Source: Roseateles_C aquae (GTDB lineage Bacteria; Pseudomonadota; Gammaproteobacteria; Burkholderiales; Burkholderiaceae_C). From it: a stretch of 64,000 nucleotides of DNA. Shown one piece after another: positions 46,722 through 55,587 of the stretch; position 1 is the stretch's first letter, and every line of letters begins with the position of its first letter. The stretch lies in contig NZ_JAVXZY010000006.1 of the NCBI RefSeq assembly GCF_032337115.1, forward strand, positions 62,001 through 126,000, in the 5' to 3' direction. The translations under genes were made by a program, and so were the position numbers. The notes below the pieces were generated by a model. The model was not told the DNA's origin. It saw only the letters and a list, made by a program, of their open reading frames with translations, and ran no database searches.

Positions 46722-48785
46722 TCACCACAGCTTCACGCGCTGCTCGGGCGCGCGGTACATCTTGTCGCCGGGCTTGATGTCAAAGGCCTCGTAGAAGCCG
46801 GCCTGGTTGGCCAGCGTGCCCTTGACGCGGAATTCGCCGGGCGAGTGCGGGTCGCTCTTGAGCTGGACGATGGCGGCGTCTTCGCGCTGCAGCGTGCGGA
46901 ACTTGACGGCCCAGCCGATGTAGAGGCGCTGCTCGCCGGTCAGCCCATCGATCACCGGCGAGGGCTTGCCGCCCAGCGACTTGCGGTAGGCCTTGTAGGC
47001 GATGGTGACGCCGGAGTTGTCGCCGATGTTCTCGCCCAGCGTGAACTGGCCGTTGACGTGGTAGCCCGGCACCGGGCTGAAGGCGCTGTACTGCTGCACC
47101 AGGCCGTTGGCGCGGGCGGTGAAGGCGGCGCGGTCTTCGTCGGTCCACCAGTTGCGCAGATTGCCGTGCCCGTCGTAGCGGCTGCCCTGGTCGTCAAAGC
47201 CATGGCTGATTTCATGGCCGATGCTGGTGCCCACGGTGCCGTAGTTGATCGCGTCTTCGGCCCTCACGTCGAAGAACGGCGGCTGCAGCAGCGCCGCCGG
47301 GAAGGTGATGGCGTTTTGCAGCGGGCTGTAGCTGGCGTTGACGGTCTGCGGCGTGAAGCCCCATTCGCCGCGGTCCACCGGCTTGCCCAGCTTGGCGATG
47401 GCGCGCTCGAAGGCATGGCGGTGGCCGGCGCGCACATTGGCGACCAGGTCGCTGCTGCTGGTGCTCAGCGCCGAGTAATCGCGCCAGACATCGGGGTAGC
47501 CGATCTTGGGTGTGAACAGCGCCAGCTTGGCCTGGGCTTCCTTCTTCGTGGCCGGGCTCATCCATTCCAGCGCCTCGATGCCTTCGCGGAAGGTGGCGAG
47601 AAAGTTGTTCACCATGGCCAGCATGCGGGCCTTGTTCTCGGGCGGGAAATGCTTGGCCACATAGAGCTTGCCAACGGCCTCGCCCATGATGGCGTCAACA
47701 AACTGCTGGGCCTGACGCCACATCGGTTCGTTCTCGGGCACGCCGCGCAGCACCGTGCCGGTGAAGGCGAAGCGCTCATCGGCCACCTCACGTGCGAGGT
47801 AGGGCGAATAGGCCTCCAGCACATGCCATTTGAAATAGCTGTGCCACTGCTCCAGCGGCACCTCGGCCACCAGCTTGGCCAGGCCGGTGAAGTAGCTGGG
47901 CTGGCGCACCACCAGCGAGCTGGCCTTGCCGGCGATGCCGGCACTGTGCAGATAGGCGCCCCAGTCCAACCCTGGTGCCTCTTCGGCCAGCTGTGCGACG
48001 CTGCGCGGGTTGTAGGTCTTCAGCGCGTCGCGGCTCTCGACGCGGTTCCACTGCAGCTGCGCCAGCCGGGTCTCCAGCGCCAGCACGTTGGCCGCGTGGC
48101 GCTCGGCCTGCGCATCGCCCTGCATCGTGAACAGCCGGGTGATGTGTTGCTGATAGGCCTGGCGCACGGCACTCAGCTTCTTGTCCGCATCATTGAGGTA
48201 GTAATCGCGGTCGGGCAGACCGAGGCCGGACTGGCCGGCATAGACCACGTTGCGCTCGGCGTTCTTGGCGTCCTGCCCGACGTACAGGTTGAACGGCACG
48301 TTCACGCCCTGCCGCGTCAGCTCGGCCATCAAGGCGGCCAGGTCCTGGTGGCGGGTGACGGCGGCAATGCGCTCGAAATCGGCCTTCAGCGGCGCAAAGC
48401 CACGCGCATTGCGTGCCGCCTCGTCGATGAAGCTGGTGTACAGATCGGCGATCTTGCGGGTCTCGCTGCCGGGCGCGCCGGGGTTCTTCAGCACCTCGTC
48501 CAGGATGGCCCGCACCTGCAGCGCCGCCGTCTCGCGCAGCGCGTCGTAGGTGCCCCAGCGCGCCTTGCTGGCCGGGATTTGCGTGCTGCTGGCCCAGCGG
48601 CCGTTGACGTAGGCGTAGAAGTCGTCCTGCGGGCGAACGGCGGGGTCGAAGGACTTGACGTCAACGCCGGAGATCAGGGCGCTGCCGGCCGGCGCGGCCT
48701 TCTCGGCGGCCTTCTCGGCGGCAACGGCGGGCGCACCCAGGCCGGCTGCGGCCAGGAGCAGAAGAGAGAGACTGAACGACTTCAT
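46722..48785 (-). CDS. M13 family zinc metallopeptidase (PepO/neprilysin-like), exported
   Basis: A 687-residue metallopeptidase with a signal peptide (FSLSLLLLAAAGLGAPAVA). The zinc motif HEISH is at residues 524-528 in SIGHEISHGFDDQG. The downstream Glu is in GENIGDNSGV, and the substrate-binding NASYSPLQNAITFPAALLQPP matches the NAxYxPxxNxIxxPAxxLQ signature of M13. The conserved C-terminus with PGDKMYRAPEQRVKLW is present (the family ends in CxVW; here KLW). The N-terminal regions SGVDVKSFDPAVRPQDDFY and YVNGRW are also typical. It degrades peptides outside the cytoplasm. ATG at 48785 precedes the signal; the frame upstream is not used. Confidence 0.93.
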   Translation of the reverse strand: MKSFSLSLLLLAAAGLGAPAVAAEKAAEKAAPAGSALISGVDVKSFDPAVRPQDDFYAYVNGRWASSTQIPASKARWGTYDALRETAALQVRAILDEVLKNPGAPGSETRKIADLYTSFIDEAARNARGFAPLKADFERIAAVTRHQDLAALMAELTRQGVNVPFNLYVGQDAKNAERNVVYAGQSGLGLPDRDYYLNDADKKLSAVRQAYQQHITRLFTMQGDAQAERHAANVLALETRLAQLQWNRVESRDALKTYNPRSVAQLAEEAPGLDWGAYLHSAGIAGKASSLVVRQPSYFTGLAKLVAEVPLEQWHSYFKWHVLEAYSPYLAREVADERFAFTGTVLRGVPENEPMWRQAQQFVDAIMGEAVGKLYVAKHFPPENKARMLAMVNNFLATFREGIEALEWMSPATKKEAQAKLALFTPKIGYPDVWRDYSALSTSSSDLVANVRAGHRHAFERAIAKLGKPVDRGEWGFTPQTVNASYSPLQNAITFPAALLQPPFFDVRAEDAINYGTVGTSIGHEISHGFDDQGSRYDGHGNLRNWWTDEDRAAFTARANGLVQQYSAFSPVPGYHVNGQFTLGENIGDNSGVTIAYKAYRKSLGGKPSPVIDGLTGEQRLYIGWAVKFRTLQREDAAIVQLKSDPHSPGEFRVKGTLANQAGFYEAFDIKPGDKMYRAPEQRVKLW

Positions 48786-48948
48786 GAGGGTCCCAGAGGG
48801 TGCCATTGATGGCGGGCATTCTTGCAGACTCAGCGCGGCGCACCGGGCCCGTGCTGGCATCACTGGCGTGGTGTGGGTGGGTCTGCGCTTGACCTGAGGT
48901 CTGTAGTAGGGTTCAAGCTTCAGGCTCACCGTTTCTCAGGAGCTTTGC

Positions 48949-49359
48949 ATGAACCCTCAGCCAGCGATGTCGGACGAGGCTTTCCTTGCCGCCTTTTTGG
49001 ACGCCAGCATGCCGGCGGCCGGTTTCGACCATCTGGGCCATCTGCGCGCGGCCTGGCTGCTGCTACAGCGCCGCCCACTGGAAGACGCCGTGGCCGAGAC
49101 CTGCACGGCGATCGCCCGCCTGGCGGCGCATCTGGGGGCGCCGCAGAAGTACAACCGCAGCCTGTCAGAAGCGTTGGTTCGTCTGATGGCAAAGGCCGGC
49201 GCCGCGGATCGAGGCCTGTCCTGGCCGGGCTTTGTGGCGGCCAATCCGGAACTGGTCGGCGATGCGCGCGCGCTGCTGGCGCGGCACTACCGCGACGACA
49301 CCTTGTTTTCCGAGCAGGCACGGGGCAGCTTTGTGCCCCCCGATCTGCAGCCGCTATGA
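48949..49359 (+). CDS. Hypothetical protein coupled to a MerR regulator
   Basis: A 136-residue soluble protein with an uncharacterised conserved layout: FLAAFLDASMPAAGFDHLGH, then LRAAWLLLQRRPLEDAVAET and KYNRSLSEALVRLMAKAG. The HxxHLRAAWLLL element recurs in small proteins of many bacteria as I recognise it, but no function is known to me. A good AGGAG site lies six bases before the start. Its stop overlaps the MerR start by ATGA, so the two are translationally coupled. The pair may be an effector or sensor with its regulator. Confidence 0.7.
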   Translation: MNPQPAMSDEAFLAAFLDASMPAAGFDHLGHLRAAWLLLQRRPLEDAVAETCTAIARLAAHLGAPQKYNRSLSEALVRLMAKAGAADRGLSWPGFVAANPELVGDARALLARHYRDDTLFSEQARGSFVPPDLQPL

Positions 49360-49937
49360 ATGCCGCGGCGCGATTGACACTCGGCCAGCTCGCCAAGCGG
49401 GTCGGACTGGCGCGCACGTCGGTGTTGCACTATGAGACGCTGGGCCTGCTGCGGCCCCGCGCCCGCAGCGATGCCGGCTATCGCCTGTATGGCGAGGCCG
49501 AACTGGAACGCCTGCAACGGATCTGCCAGCTGCGCCAATCCGGCCTGGCGCTGGCCGACATCCAGCTGCTGCTCAGGCCGATGGTCGCGGGCAATGAGCG
49601 CCGAGACGCAGGGCCGCGGGCGCTGCTGGAGCGACGCCTGCTGGGCCTGAGCCAGGAGGTCGAGCACCTGCGCAGACAGCAGCGCCTGCTGGCCCAGTTG
49701 CTGGCCGCTCCCGGTTCCAGCGCGGCAGGCCCGCAATGGGACAAGGCCGCCTGGGTGGAACTGTTGCGCCGAGCGGGTTTCGATGATGCCGCCATGCAAC
49801 TCTGGCACACCGAGTTCGAACGCGACGATCCGCAGGAGCACGCGCGCTTCCTGGCCTCGCTGGGCTGCAGCCGCAGCGAAATTGCGCGCATCCGCCGTTG
49901 GTCACGACCGTCGGCGGAACCGGCCTCCGGCGCTTGA
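49356..49937 (+). CDS. MerR family transcriptional regulator
   Basis: A 193-residue regulator with an N-terminal MerR winged helix (residues 8-75): LTLGQLAKRVGLARTSVLHY, then ETLGLLRPRARSDAGYRLYG. A recognition-helix and the wing are complete. A coiled dimerisation helix follows (ERRLLGLSQEVEHLRRQQRL), and the C-terminal 80 residues form a helical effector domain. No Cys cluster of metal-sensing MerR proteins is present, so an organic effector or the upstream protein is more likely. It begins inside the stop of the preceding gene. Confidence 0.9.
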   Translation: MNAAARLTLGQLAKRVGLARTSVLHYETLGLLRPRARSDAGYRLYGEAELERLQRICQLRQSGLALADIQLLLRPMVAGNERRDAGPRALLERRLLGLSQEVEHLRRQQRLLAQLLAAPGSSAAGPQWDKAAWVELLRRAGFDDAAMQLWHTEFERDDPQEHARFLASLGCSRSEIARIRRWSRPSAEPASGA

Positions 49938-50272
49938 CGTGGCGGGTGCTCGGCGAATGCCGAGCTTGGCTGAGGAAGGCCTAATTGGTCCGCCTACGCC
50001 TGCACAGATCGCAGCGACGCTCGTAGCACCGCGCAACGCGGCCGATGACGTCGCCAGCCTGCGCCGCTTTTCCCCTTTTCACCTCGAACCAAAGGCCCGT
50101 GGGCTCAGCCGAGAAAGGCCAGGGCCCCTCGCCCGGCACAAGCGCCTCGTCTGTCCTCACTGAGAAGCGGCCTTGTCCTTCAGACCTATCAGCCCTAGCC
50201 TCAGAGCAAAACGCAGATGTGGGTCCAAGGCCCAAGCCTAGCTGCAATAATGAGCGCACAGCACAAAACGAG
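49938..50272. other. Intergenic region after the MerR gene, no gene seen
   Basis: No supported ORF. It contains short GC-rich stretches without a clear hairpin and leads directly into the MITE-like element. Confidence 0.4.
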
Positions 50273-50533
50273 GGAAGGTCTGCATCGGTCGGCGTGAGCG
50301 CTGATGGAGAGAAAAAGGCGGCCACGTGGGCGCGCTGCGAAAGTCGGCAGCTGGCCTGGCAACCGAGCAGCGCAAGGCCCGTTTGGCCTCTTTGCGCTCA
50401 ACCCGCAGGGCGAGCACCAGCCTCGCCCTGCCAGCGTCGCGAGCATTGCGCAGGCCATCAGCCTGAGCTGCGTCTGGCGCCTGGGTAGGTCATGGCTGCT
50501 GCATGCCACGACCCGCGCCGACCGATGCAGACC
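50273..50533. mobile_element. MITE-like element copy 2
   Basis: About 261 bp, bounded by a perfect 18-bp inverted repeat: GGTCTGCATCGGTCGGCG at 50277-50294 and its reverse complement at 50516-50533. Internal blocks match copy 1 (45753), but an extra 80-100 bases lie near the right end. No ORF is supported. It ends 34 bases before the next gene's start. Confidence 0.8.
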
Positions 50534-50567
50534 CCGCCCTGACACCGCAAAACACCGAGGGGATGAC

Positions 50568-51164
50568 ATGAAACTGATAGCCACACTCCTGTTCGCTGCA
50601 GCCCAACTGGTCTGCAGTTCACTTGCTTCCGCACAAACAAACCCGGCGATCGAGCAGGTGTTTGGTCAGCCGCTTGCGGGTGACAGCATCGCCTGGATCG
50701 ACGATGCCGTTGAAAAATTCAACGAGGCCATGACGAAGCTGCGTAGCGACTGGCTTGCTGAAGCAAGCAGCACAAGAATAGATTCGCGCCGTCGCAAAAT
50801 TGTCTTCGAAGTGCCTGGTGGCAAGCTGCTCTTTGACGCCAAGGTGATTGGCACCATGCAGCCAGAGGATGGTGCGTGGCTCTGGATCTGGGGGTGGGGA
50901 AACCCGACTGTCGCAAGCAATTTCCGCCTGCCTGGCGCTGAGCTGAGCGCTCTGGCCGATCGCCTCGGCTTGCCGCTCCTTGCTACGACCCGGTCTTCCG
51001 TGCCTTCGCCGGAATTGCCGCTGTTTCTTGGAGCTATCGTCATGAAGCTGCATGGCGGTTCGGGAGTGCACCGCGTTAGGGTCAAGTTGGAAACAATGGT
51101 TCGCGCTCGTGATATTGACGTCTATTACCTGCTGAGCAATCCGCAGCGTGTATCAACCGACTGA
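50568..51164 (+). CDS. Hypothetical exported protein
   Basis: A 198-residue protein with a signal peptide (IATLLFAAAQLVCSSLASA). The mature part has DDAVEKFNEAMTKLRSDWLA as a helix and the stretch DGAWLWIWGWGNPTVASNF, which resembles the aromatic W.WGW.N motif of DUF6882-type proteins, but I am not certain of the family. Other parts are MKLHGGSGVHRVRVKLETM and a C-terminal DVYYLLSNPQRV. GAGGGG lies seven bases before the ATG at 50568. It is downstream of the MITE-like element, which could supply or disturb its promoter. Confidence 0.72.
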   Translation: MKLIATLLFAAAQLVCSSLASAQTNPAIEQVFGQPLAGDSIAWIDDAVEKFNEAMTKLRSDWLAEASSTRIDSRRRKIVFEVPGGKLLFDAKVIGTMQPEDGAWLWIWGWGNPTVASNFRLPGAELSALADRLGLPLLATTRSSVPSPELPLFLGAIVMKLHGGSGVHRVRVKLETMVRARDIDVYYLLSNPQRVSTD

Positions 51165-51393
51165 GCTCGCACAACCATCAGTCCGGCCAAGCATGTAAGC
51201 GTGCATCTGTTGCCACCGGTACATCAGCGCTTTTGCAAACGCGGCACAACCGGCACGGTCATGCCGCGCCGCACGTCAAGCGTCGCACGCTCGGCGGGCT
51301 GTCAATCGCCAGAGACCCCTGGATGAAAACACGCCGTGCTTGAGGCCTCACAATCAGCGCCAACCGATTCCACTGCCGCCCCGGAGCCCCGCC

Positions 51394-51936
51394 ATGACCA
51401 TCCTGCACACTGCCCGCCTCCGCCTTGAACCCTTCACCGACAGCCATCTCGATGGCCTCAATGCGATGAACAGCGATCCGGAGGTGATGCGGTATCTGAG
51501 CGGCAAGCCGGAAACGCGGGAGGAAACCCAGGCGGTCATCGAGCGGGTGAAGGCGCGCTGGGCCGAGTTGGGCTATTCCTGGTGGAGCTTTTTCGAGCTG
51601 GCCAGCGGCGAGCTGATCGGTGCCGGCTGTGTGCAGCATCTGGGCCGCGACCAGGCCAATCCGCTGGAACTGGGCTGGCGACTTCGCCGCGACAAATGGC
51701 ACCAAGGCTTTGCGCTGGAAGCGGCCGAGGCGATGGCCACTTTTGCGTTCAACACACTGCAGGCGCCGCGCGTGCAGGCGGTGTGCAAGCCCGACAACGC
51801 CGCCTCTGCCAAGGTGATGACGCGACTGGGCATGCACTACATCGGCCGGCAGACCTGGTACGACAGCGAGGTGGCCGTCTACGAGATCGCGCGCGGCGAC
51901 TGGCAGGTGCATAGCGAGAGCCAGGGCGCGACCTGA
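51394..51936 (+). CDS. GNAT acetyltransferase, paralogue of the gene at 46022
   Basis: A 180-residue acetyltransferase of the RimJ/RimL type. Sequence identity with the product of 46022 is high at the start (MTILHTARLRLEP, LDGLxxMN, PEVxRYxSGKPETREx) and in the acetyl-CoA region (LGWRLRRDKWHQGFALEAA). Differences in the substrate strands imply a different target. ATG at 51394 aligns with the paralogue's start. It follows the exported hypothetical gene by 229 bases with no visible terminator. Confidence 0.88.
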   Translation: MTILHTARLRLEPFTDSHLDGLNAMNSDPEVMRYLSGKPETREETQAVIERVKARWAELGYSWWSFFELASGELIGAGCVQHLGRDQANPLELGWRLRRDKWHQGFALEAAEAMATFAFNTLQAPRVQAVCKPDNAASAKVMTRLGMHYIGRQTWYDSEVAVYEIARGDWQVHSESQGAT

Positions 51937-52044
51937 GGGGTGTTGGGGCCCTGGGCTTGTGCGGGACTGCGGCGGGGCGATGGGGGAAGGCGGGCTAGGC
52001 CTGCGGCTAAGCCGGCCAACGCCGACTTACGCGACTTACGCGGC

Positions 52045-52902
52045 TTACGAGGGCAGCAGCGGCAGCCAGGCGGCGACCTGCTTGTTCCAGCCGCATTCGT
52101 TCGGGTGGATCTCGTTGACCCAATCGGCATCGTCGCCGGTGCTGCCGGGGGCGGACTTGTCGAGCAGGCCGACCGTGGGCACGGTGTGGATGGCCGTGCG
52201 CAACACGCCGGTCACGGGGTCCGCCTTCCAGCCTTCAATCGTCTCGCGCAAGGCCGCGAAGATGCCGTCGGTCAGATCGTCCCAGAGCGAGTGGTCGATG
52301 CTGTTCTTGACATAGGCCTCGTACAGCCAGGGGCCGGAGAAGCCGGGAATCGCCGGCGCATTGCGGGCGCGGGGCGTGTCGTAGCAGTTCAGGAAGATCG
52401 GCGTGTCGGCGTTCTTGCCGCTGCTGCGCACGGTCTGGTAGATGGCGGCGAAGTTGGTGTTGAGGTAGGCCTTCAGCTGCATCAGCGCGTCGGGGCGTAC
52501 GCAGTCGAAACCGTTCTCCGGCAGCGGCTGCCCTTTCATATCGCGCAGCAGGCCCTGGCCGGCGGGGGCTTCGCGAGCGGCGTCGATGAAGTCATTGCCA
52601 CCGGCGCTGAACAGCAGGCCGTCGTAGCGCTGCTGGTCCAGCCACCAGACGAGGTCGCCATTCATCATGTCGACGATGCGGGTCAGCGTGTGGCCCGAGG
52701 TGGAGATCTTGACGATGAGGTTGGTCTTGTCATCCTCATTGAAACGATTCACCAGAAACTCCGGCAGCGAGCCCTGGTTCCAGGCGCTGGCATCCATCCA
52801 GGAATCGCCCTCGGCGAGAAAGGTCTTGTTGAAGGGGCCGTATTTGTCAGCCTCTTCAGGCTTGACCCGATAGCGATGGCCGGTGATGAGTACAGAGCTC
52901 AT
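52045..52902 (-). CDS. SGNH/GDSL-like hydrolase
   Basis: A 285-residue cytosolic hydrolase. The first block carries FLAEGDSWMDASAWNQG (GDS-like motif with Ser in GDSW), the Gly block is GLLFSAGGNDFIDAAR (GGND), and the C-terminal DWVNEIHPNECGWN supplies the Asp-His pair (DxxH). These match blocks I, III and V of SGNH hydrolases. No signal peptide or membrane segment is visible. ATG at 52902 has GGGAG six bases upstream; the GTG two codons before is too close. Its substrate is unknown (lipid, carbohydrate ester or peptide). Confidence 0.85.
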   Translation of the reverse strand: MSSVLITGHRYRVKPEEADKYGPFNKTFLAEGDSWMDASAWNQGSLPEFLVNRFNEDDKTNLIVKISTSGHTLTRIVDMMNGDLVWWLDQQRYDGLLFSAGGNDFIDAAREAPAGQGLLRDMKGQPLPENGFDCVRPDALMQLKAYLNTNFAAIYQTVRSSGKNADTPIFLNCYDTPRARNAPAIPGFSGPWLYEAYVKNSIDHSLWDDLTDGIFAALRETIEGWKADPVTGVLRTAIHTVPTVGLLDKSAPGSTGDDADWVNEIHPNECGWNKQVAAWLPLLPS

Positions 52903-53050
52903 GTTCACTCCCTAGAAAGGCAAGCGACCATCATCCAGCGCCAGCCGGCGCGGGCACATCAGGAAGTTCCCTGCGCGTCATCAGGTTTCGGGATGGCGGC
53001 CGAACCTGGCCAGCGGCGCAGCGCCAGTACGGCATGGCCTCACATCACCC

Positions 53051-53072
53051 GCCCCATGGGGTCAGGTCTTGC
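53051..53072. repeat. REP-like sequence in the gap before the Pat-like gene
   Basis: CGCCCC-ATGGGGTCAGGTCTTGC has the inverted core CCCCATGGGG and matches the REP-like copy beside the RAYT gene (10778-10809) in most positions. The rest of the 52903-53386 gap (484 bases) has no supported gene. Confidence 0.55.
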
Positions 53073-53386
53073 TGATCCTCTTGGAAGCCGCTGGCGGATT
53101 CATCGCAGTCGCTGCGGACGGTCGGCACGGCGCGCAGACCACCGGGTGCGCGCTGACTCGTCTCCCCCCTGCACCAACGCAAGCAGGCCCCGCGGCTGGC
53201 CATTGCAGCGACGTTGCGCACTGCTGGCGGCCCTAGCCGGGCGGAGCGACGCTGCTGCGGCCCCGGCCGCCAGCCAGGCCGGGGCGGCAGATGCGGTGAC
53301 ATTCGTTTGCCAGATCCTCTCCACGCTGGCACCGCACTATCATCGAACGCCTGTTGAATTGCCGTGGCCTGTTCACACCTGCTGCC

Positions 53387-53914
53387 ATGAACTATCGCTA
53401 TCGTGATGCCACCGAAGCGGATCTGCCTCGGATTGTCGAGATCTACAACCACGCCGTCGCCAGCAGGAAATGCAGCTGCGATCTGCAGCCAACGACTGTC
53501 GAGGCCAGGCGCGCTTCGTTTCTGGAGCACACGCCCCATCACCGCCCCTTCTGGGTGGCCGAAGACGGCGCGAATCTGGATCAAGGGGCGATCGGCTACC
53601 TGGGCTTCTTTCACTTCATGAACGAGCGCCCCGGCTACTTCATCACTGCCGATCTGGCGATCTATCTCCATCCTGACTACCACGGCAAGGGCCTCGGCAG
53701 CTTTCTCCTGCAACAGGCCATAGAACGGTCAAAGTCGCTCGGCATAGAAACGCTGAGCGCCACCATCTTCGCCAGCAACGAGGCCAGCCTCGCCCTCTTC
53801 CGCAAGCTCGGCTTTGAGCAATGGGGCTTCATGCCTCGCGTCGCTCGGCTCGAGGGCGTCGAGAAGGATCTGGTCCTGGTCGGACGCAGGCTGCACGAAC
53901 CCGACGCGGGCTGA
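53387..53914 (+). CDS. GNAT acetyltransferase (phosphinothricin acetyltransferase-like)
   Basis: A 175-residue acetyltransferase of the Pat/YncA group, in which members modify phosphinothricin, methionine derivatives or other small amines. The opening YRDATEADLPRIVEIYNHAV is typical, as is the motif A element HPDYHGKGLGSFLLQQAIE, with Q/R-x-x-G-x-G/A pattern HGKGLG. Motif B is ETLSATIFASNEASLALFRKLG, and it ends with GFEQWGFMPRVARLEG. No resistance role is claimed, as the family is diverse. ATG at 53387 is used, as it coincides with the family start. It is convergent with the sigma-54 activator gene. Confidence 0.85.
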   Translation: MNYRYRDATEADLPRIVEIYNHAVASRKCSCDLQPTTVEARRASFLEHTPHHRPFWVAEDGANLDQGAIGYLGFFHFMNERPGYFITADLAIYLHPDYHGKGLGSFLLQQAIERSKSLGIETLSATIFASNEASLALFRKLGFEQWGFMPRVARLEGVEKDLVLVGRRLHEPDAG

Positions 53915-53940
53915 GTCGGCCGGCAGCGGCTTGGCGCGCC

Positions 53941-55449
53941 TCAGACCTTCGCTTCGTAAGCAGCCAGCTTGTCGTACAGCGAGGCGCGCGAGATGCGCAA
54001 CAGCCTGGCGGCAGCGAGCTTGTTGCCACGGGTGGCCTGCAGCGCCGCGGCCAGGGCCTGGCGCTCCAGCTGTTCGATCTGCTCGGGCAGCGGACGCAGG
54101 GCCGGATTGCCTTCGCTGCCGGCCGCGGCCGGCAGGGTCGGCTCTGCGGCGGCAGCTGCCGTGGCGTTTTGTGGCCTCAGGTCTTTCACTGCGCCAGGCA
54201 GACCCTGGCGGAAATGGCTGGGCTGAAGCAGCAACTCGTCGGACATCAGCGCGGCCTGCTCCAGCACATTGCGCAGCTGACGGATATTGCCCGGCCAGGG
54301 CTGGCGCATCAGCAGGTCCAGCGCCTCGGGGCTGAGGCAGCGCGCCGGCATGCCGCCGCGCCGGGCAATGTCTTCGAGCAAGGCCTCGGCCAGCGCCTCG
54401 ATATCGTCCGCCCGCTCGCGCAGCGGCGGCACCTGCAGCGGCAGCACATTGAGGCGGTAGAACAGATCGGCGCGGAAGGCGCCACAGGCGACCATGGCGC
54501 CAAGATCGCGGCTGGTGGCGGCGATCACCCGCACATCGACCTGGATGACCTGATTGCTGCCCAGCGGCTCCAGCTCCTGCTCCTGCAGCACGCGCAAGAG
54601 CTTGGCCTGCAGGGCCAGCGGCATGTCGCCGATTTCGTCGAGAAAGAGCGTGCCGCCGTCGGCGAGGCGGAACTTGCCGTCGCGGCCCTTGCGGTCGGCG
54701 CCGGTGTAGGCACCCGGGGCCACTCCGAAGAACTCGGCTTCCAGCAGCGTTTCGGGCACGGCGGCAATGTTGATGCTGACCAGCGGCTTGTGCGCGCGCG
54801 GCGAGGCGCTGTGGATGGCGTGGGCCAGCAACTCCTTGCCGGTGCCGGTTTCACCCAGCAGCAGCACCGTGGCATCGCTCTGTGCGACGCGGCGGGCCTG
54901 GCGCTTGACTTCCAGCGCGGCGCCGCTGGCGCCGATGAAGCTGGCGATGCTGTACTTGGGCCGGCGGTTCTTGACCTGCTCGGCGGCCAGCTCACGGCGC
55001 GCTTCTTCGAGCTCGCGCTGCAGGCGGCCAAACTTGGAGATCAGCGGCTGCATGCGGGTTTCGGGCTGGTCCAGCAGCACCAGGCCCAGTGCGCCGATGA
55101 CCTGGCCGGTGGCATTGCGCAGCGGCAGGCGGCTAACCAGAAAAGTGCCCGCCTTGTTGCTGAGCAGGTCAACCAGGATGGGCCGGCCGGTCTCGATCAC
55201 ATCGGCCAGCAAGGTATTGGGCACCACCTCCTCGACCCGGCGGCCAACGAACTCGGCCTCGTCGCCAAAGCCCAGCGCCGGCAGAAAGCGCTTGTAGCCA
55301 TCGCTGATCCAGACGATGCGGTGATCGCGGTCCACCACCATCATGCCCTGGCTGGCCTGGGCCAGCACGTCGAACAGCGACTGCGCGGCCATGCGCAGCA
55401 CGCCGTCGGCGTCGAAGGGGAATTCAGGCAGCAGGGAGAGCGCGGTCAT
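53941..55449 (-). CDS. Sigma-54-dependent transcriptional activator with PAS domain
   Basis: A 502-residue bacterial enhancer-binding protein. The N-terminal PAS domain (about 20-130, FDVLAQASQGMMVVDRDHRI) would bind a small ligand. The AAA+ domain follows: Walker A GETGTGKE (199-206), the sigma-54-contacting GAFTGA loop written GAYTGA (246-251), and Walker B GGTLFLDEIGDMP (Asp271-Glu272). The C-terminal Fis-type helix-turn-helix is in KLAAARLLRISRASLYDKLA. It lies downstream of the TonB receptor gene on the same strand. The receptor has a sigma-54 promoter with palindromic upstream sites, so it is the probable regulator of that promoter. Confidence 0.93.
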   Translation of the reverse strand: MTALSLLPEFPFDADGVLRMAAQSLFDVLAQASQGMMVVDRDHRIVWISDGYKRFLPALGFGDEAEFVGRRVEEVVPNTLLADVIETGRPILVDLLSNKAGTFLVSRLPLRNATGQVIGALGLVLLDQPETRMQPLISKFGRLQRELEEARRELAAEQVKNRRPKYSIASFIGASGAALEVKRQARRVAQSDATVLLLGETGTGKELLAHAIHSASPRAHKPLVSINIAAVPETLLEAEFFGVAPGAYTGADRKGRDGKFRLADGGTLFLDEIGDMPLALQAKLLRVLQEQELEPLGSNQVIQVDVRVIAATSRDLGAMVACGAFRADLFYRLNVLPLQVPPLRERADDIEALAEALLEDIARRGGMPARCLSPEALDLLMRQPWPGNIRQLRNVLEQAALMSDELLLQPSHFRQGLPGAVKDLRPQNATAAAAAEPTLPAAAGSEGNPALRPLPEQIEQLERQALAAALQATRGNKLAAARLLRISRASLYDKLAAYEAKV

Positions 55450-55494
55450 ACAGCTTTCGGCAGCTCAAGGCGACCGGTCCAATGTAGCAGCGCC

Positions 55495-55549
55495 GGGCCG
55501 GCCGGCGCCACCCGGGCCGGCCCCAGGGCGCGCGCTGCCGGCGCGCAGC
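55495..55549. terminator. GC hairpins between the TonB receptor and the activator gene
   Basis: GGGCCGGCC...GGCCGGCCC (9-bp arms, 55495-55503 and 55515-55523) is followed by GCGCGCTGC-CGGC-GCGCAGCGCGC. They lie in the 138-base gap and may slow or end receptor transcription. No T-run is seen. Confidence 0.45.
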
Positions 55550-55587
55550 GCGCACGCCCTCAAGCCGACCAGGGCCCTTAAACGCGC

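Noticed and set aside
53045..53713. A 222-residue minus-strand frame near the Pat-like gene
   Set aside because: It overlaps a well-supported acetyltransferase on the other strand and the REP-like site.
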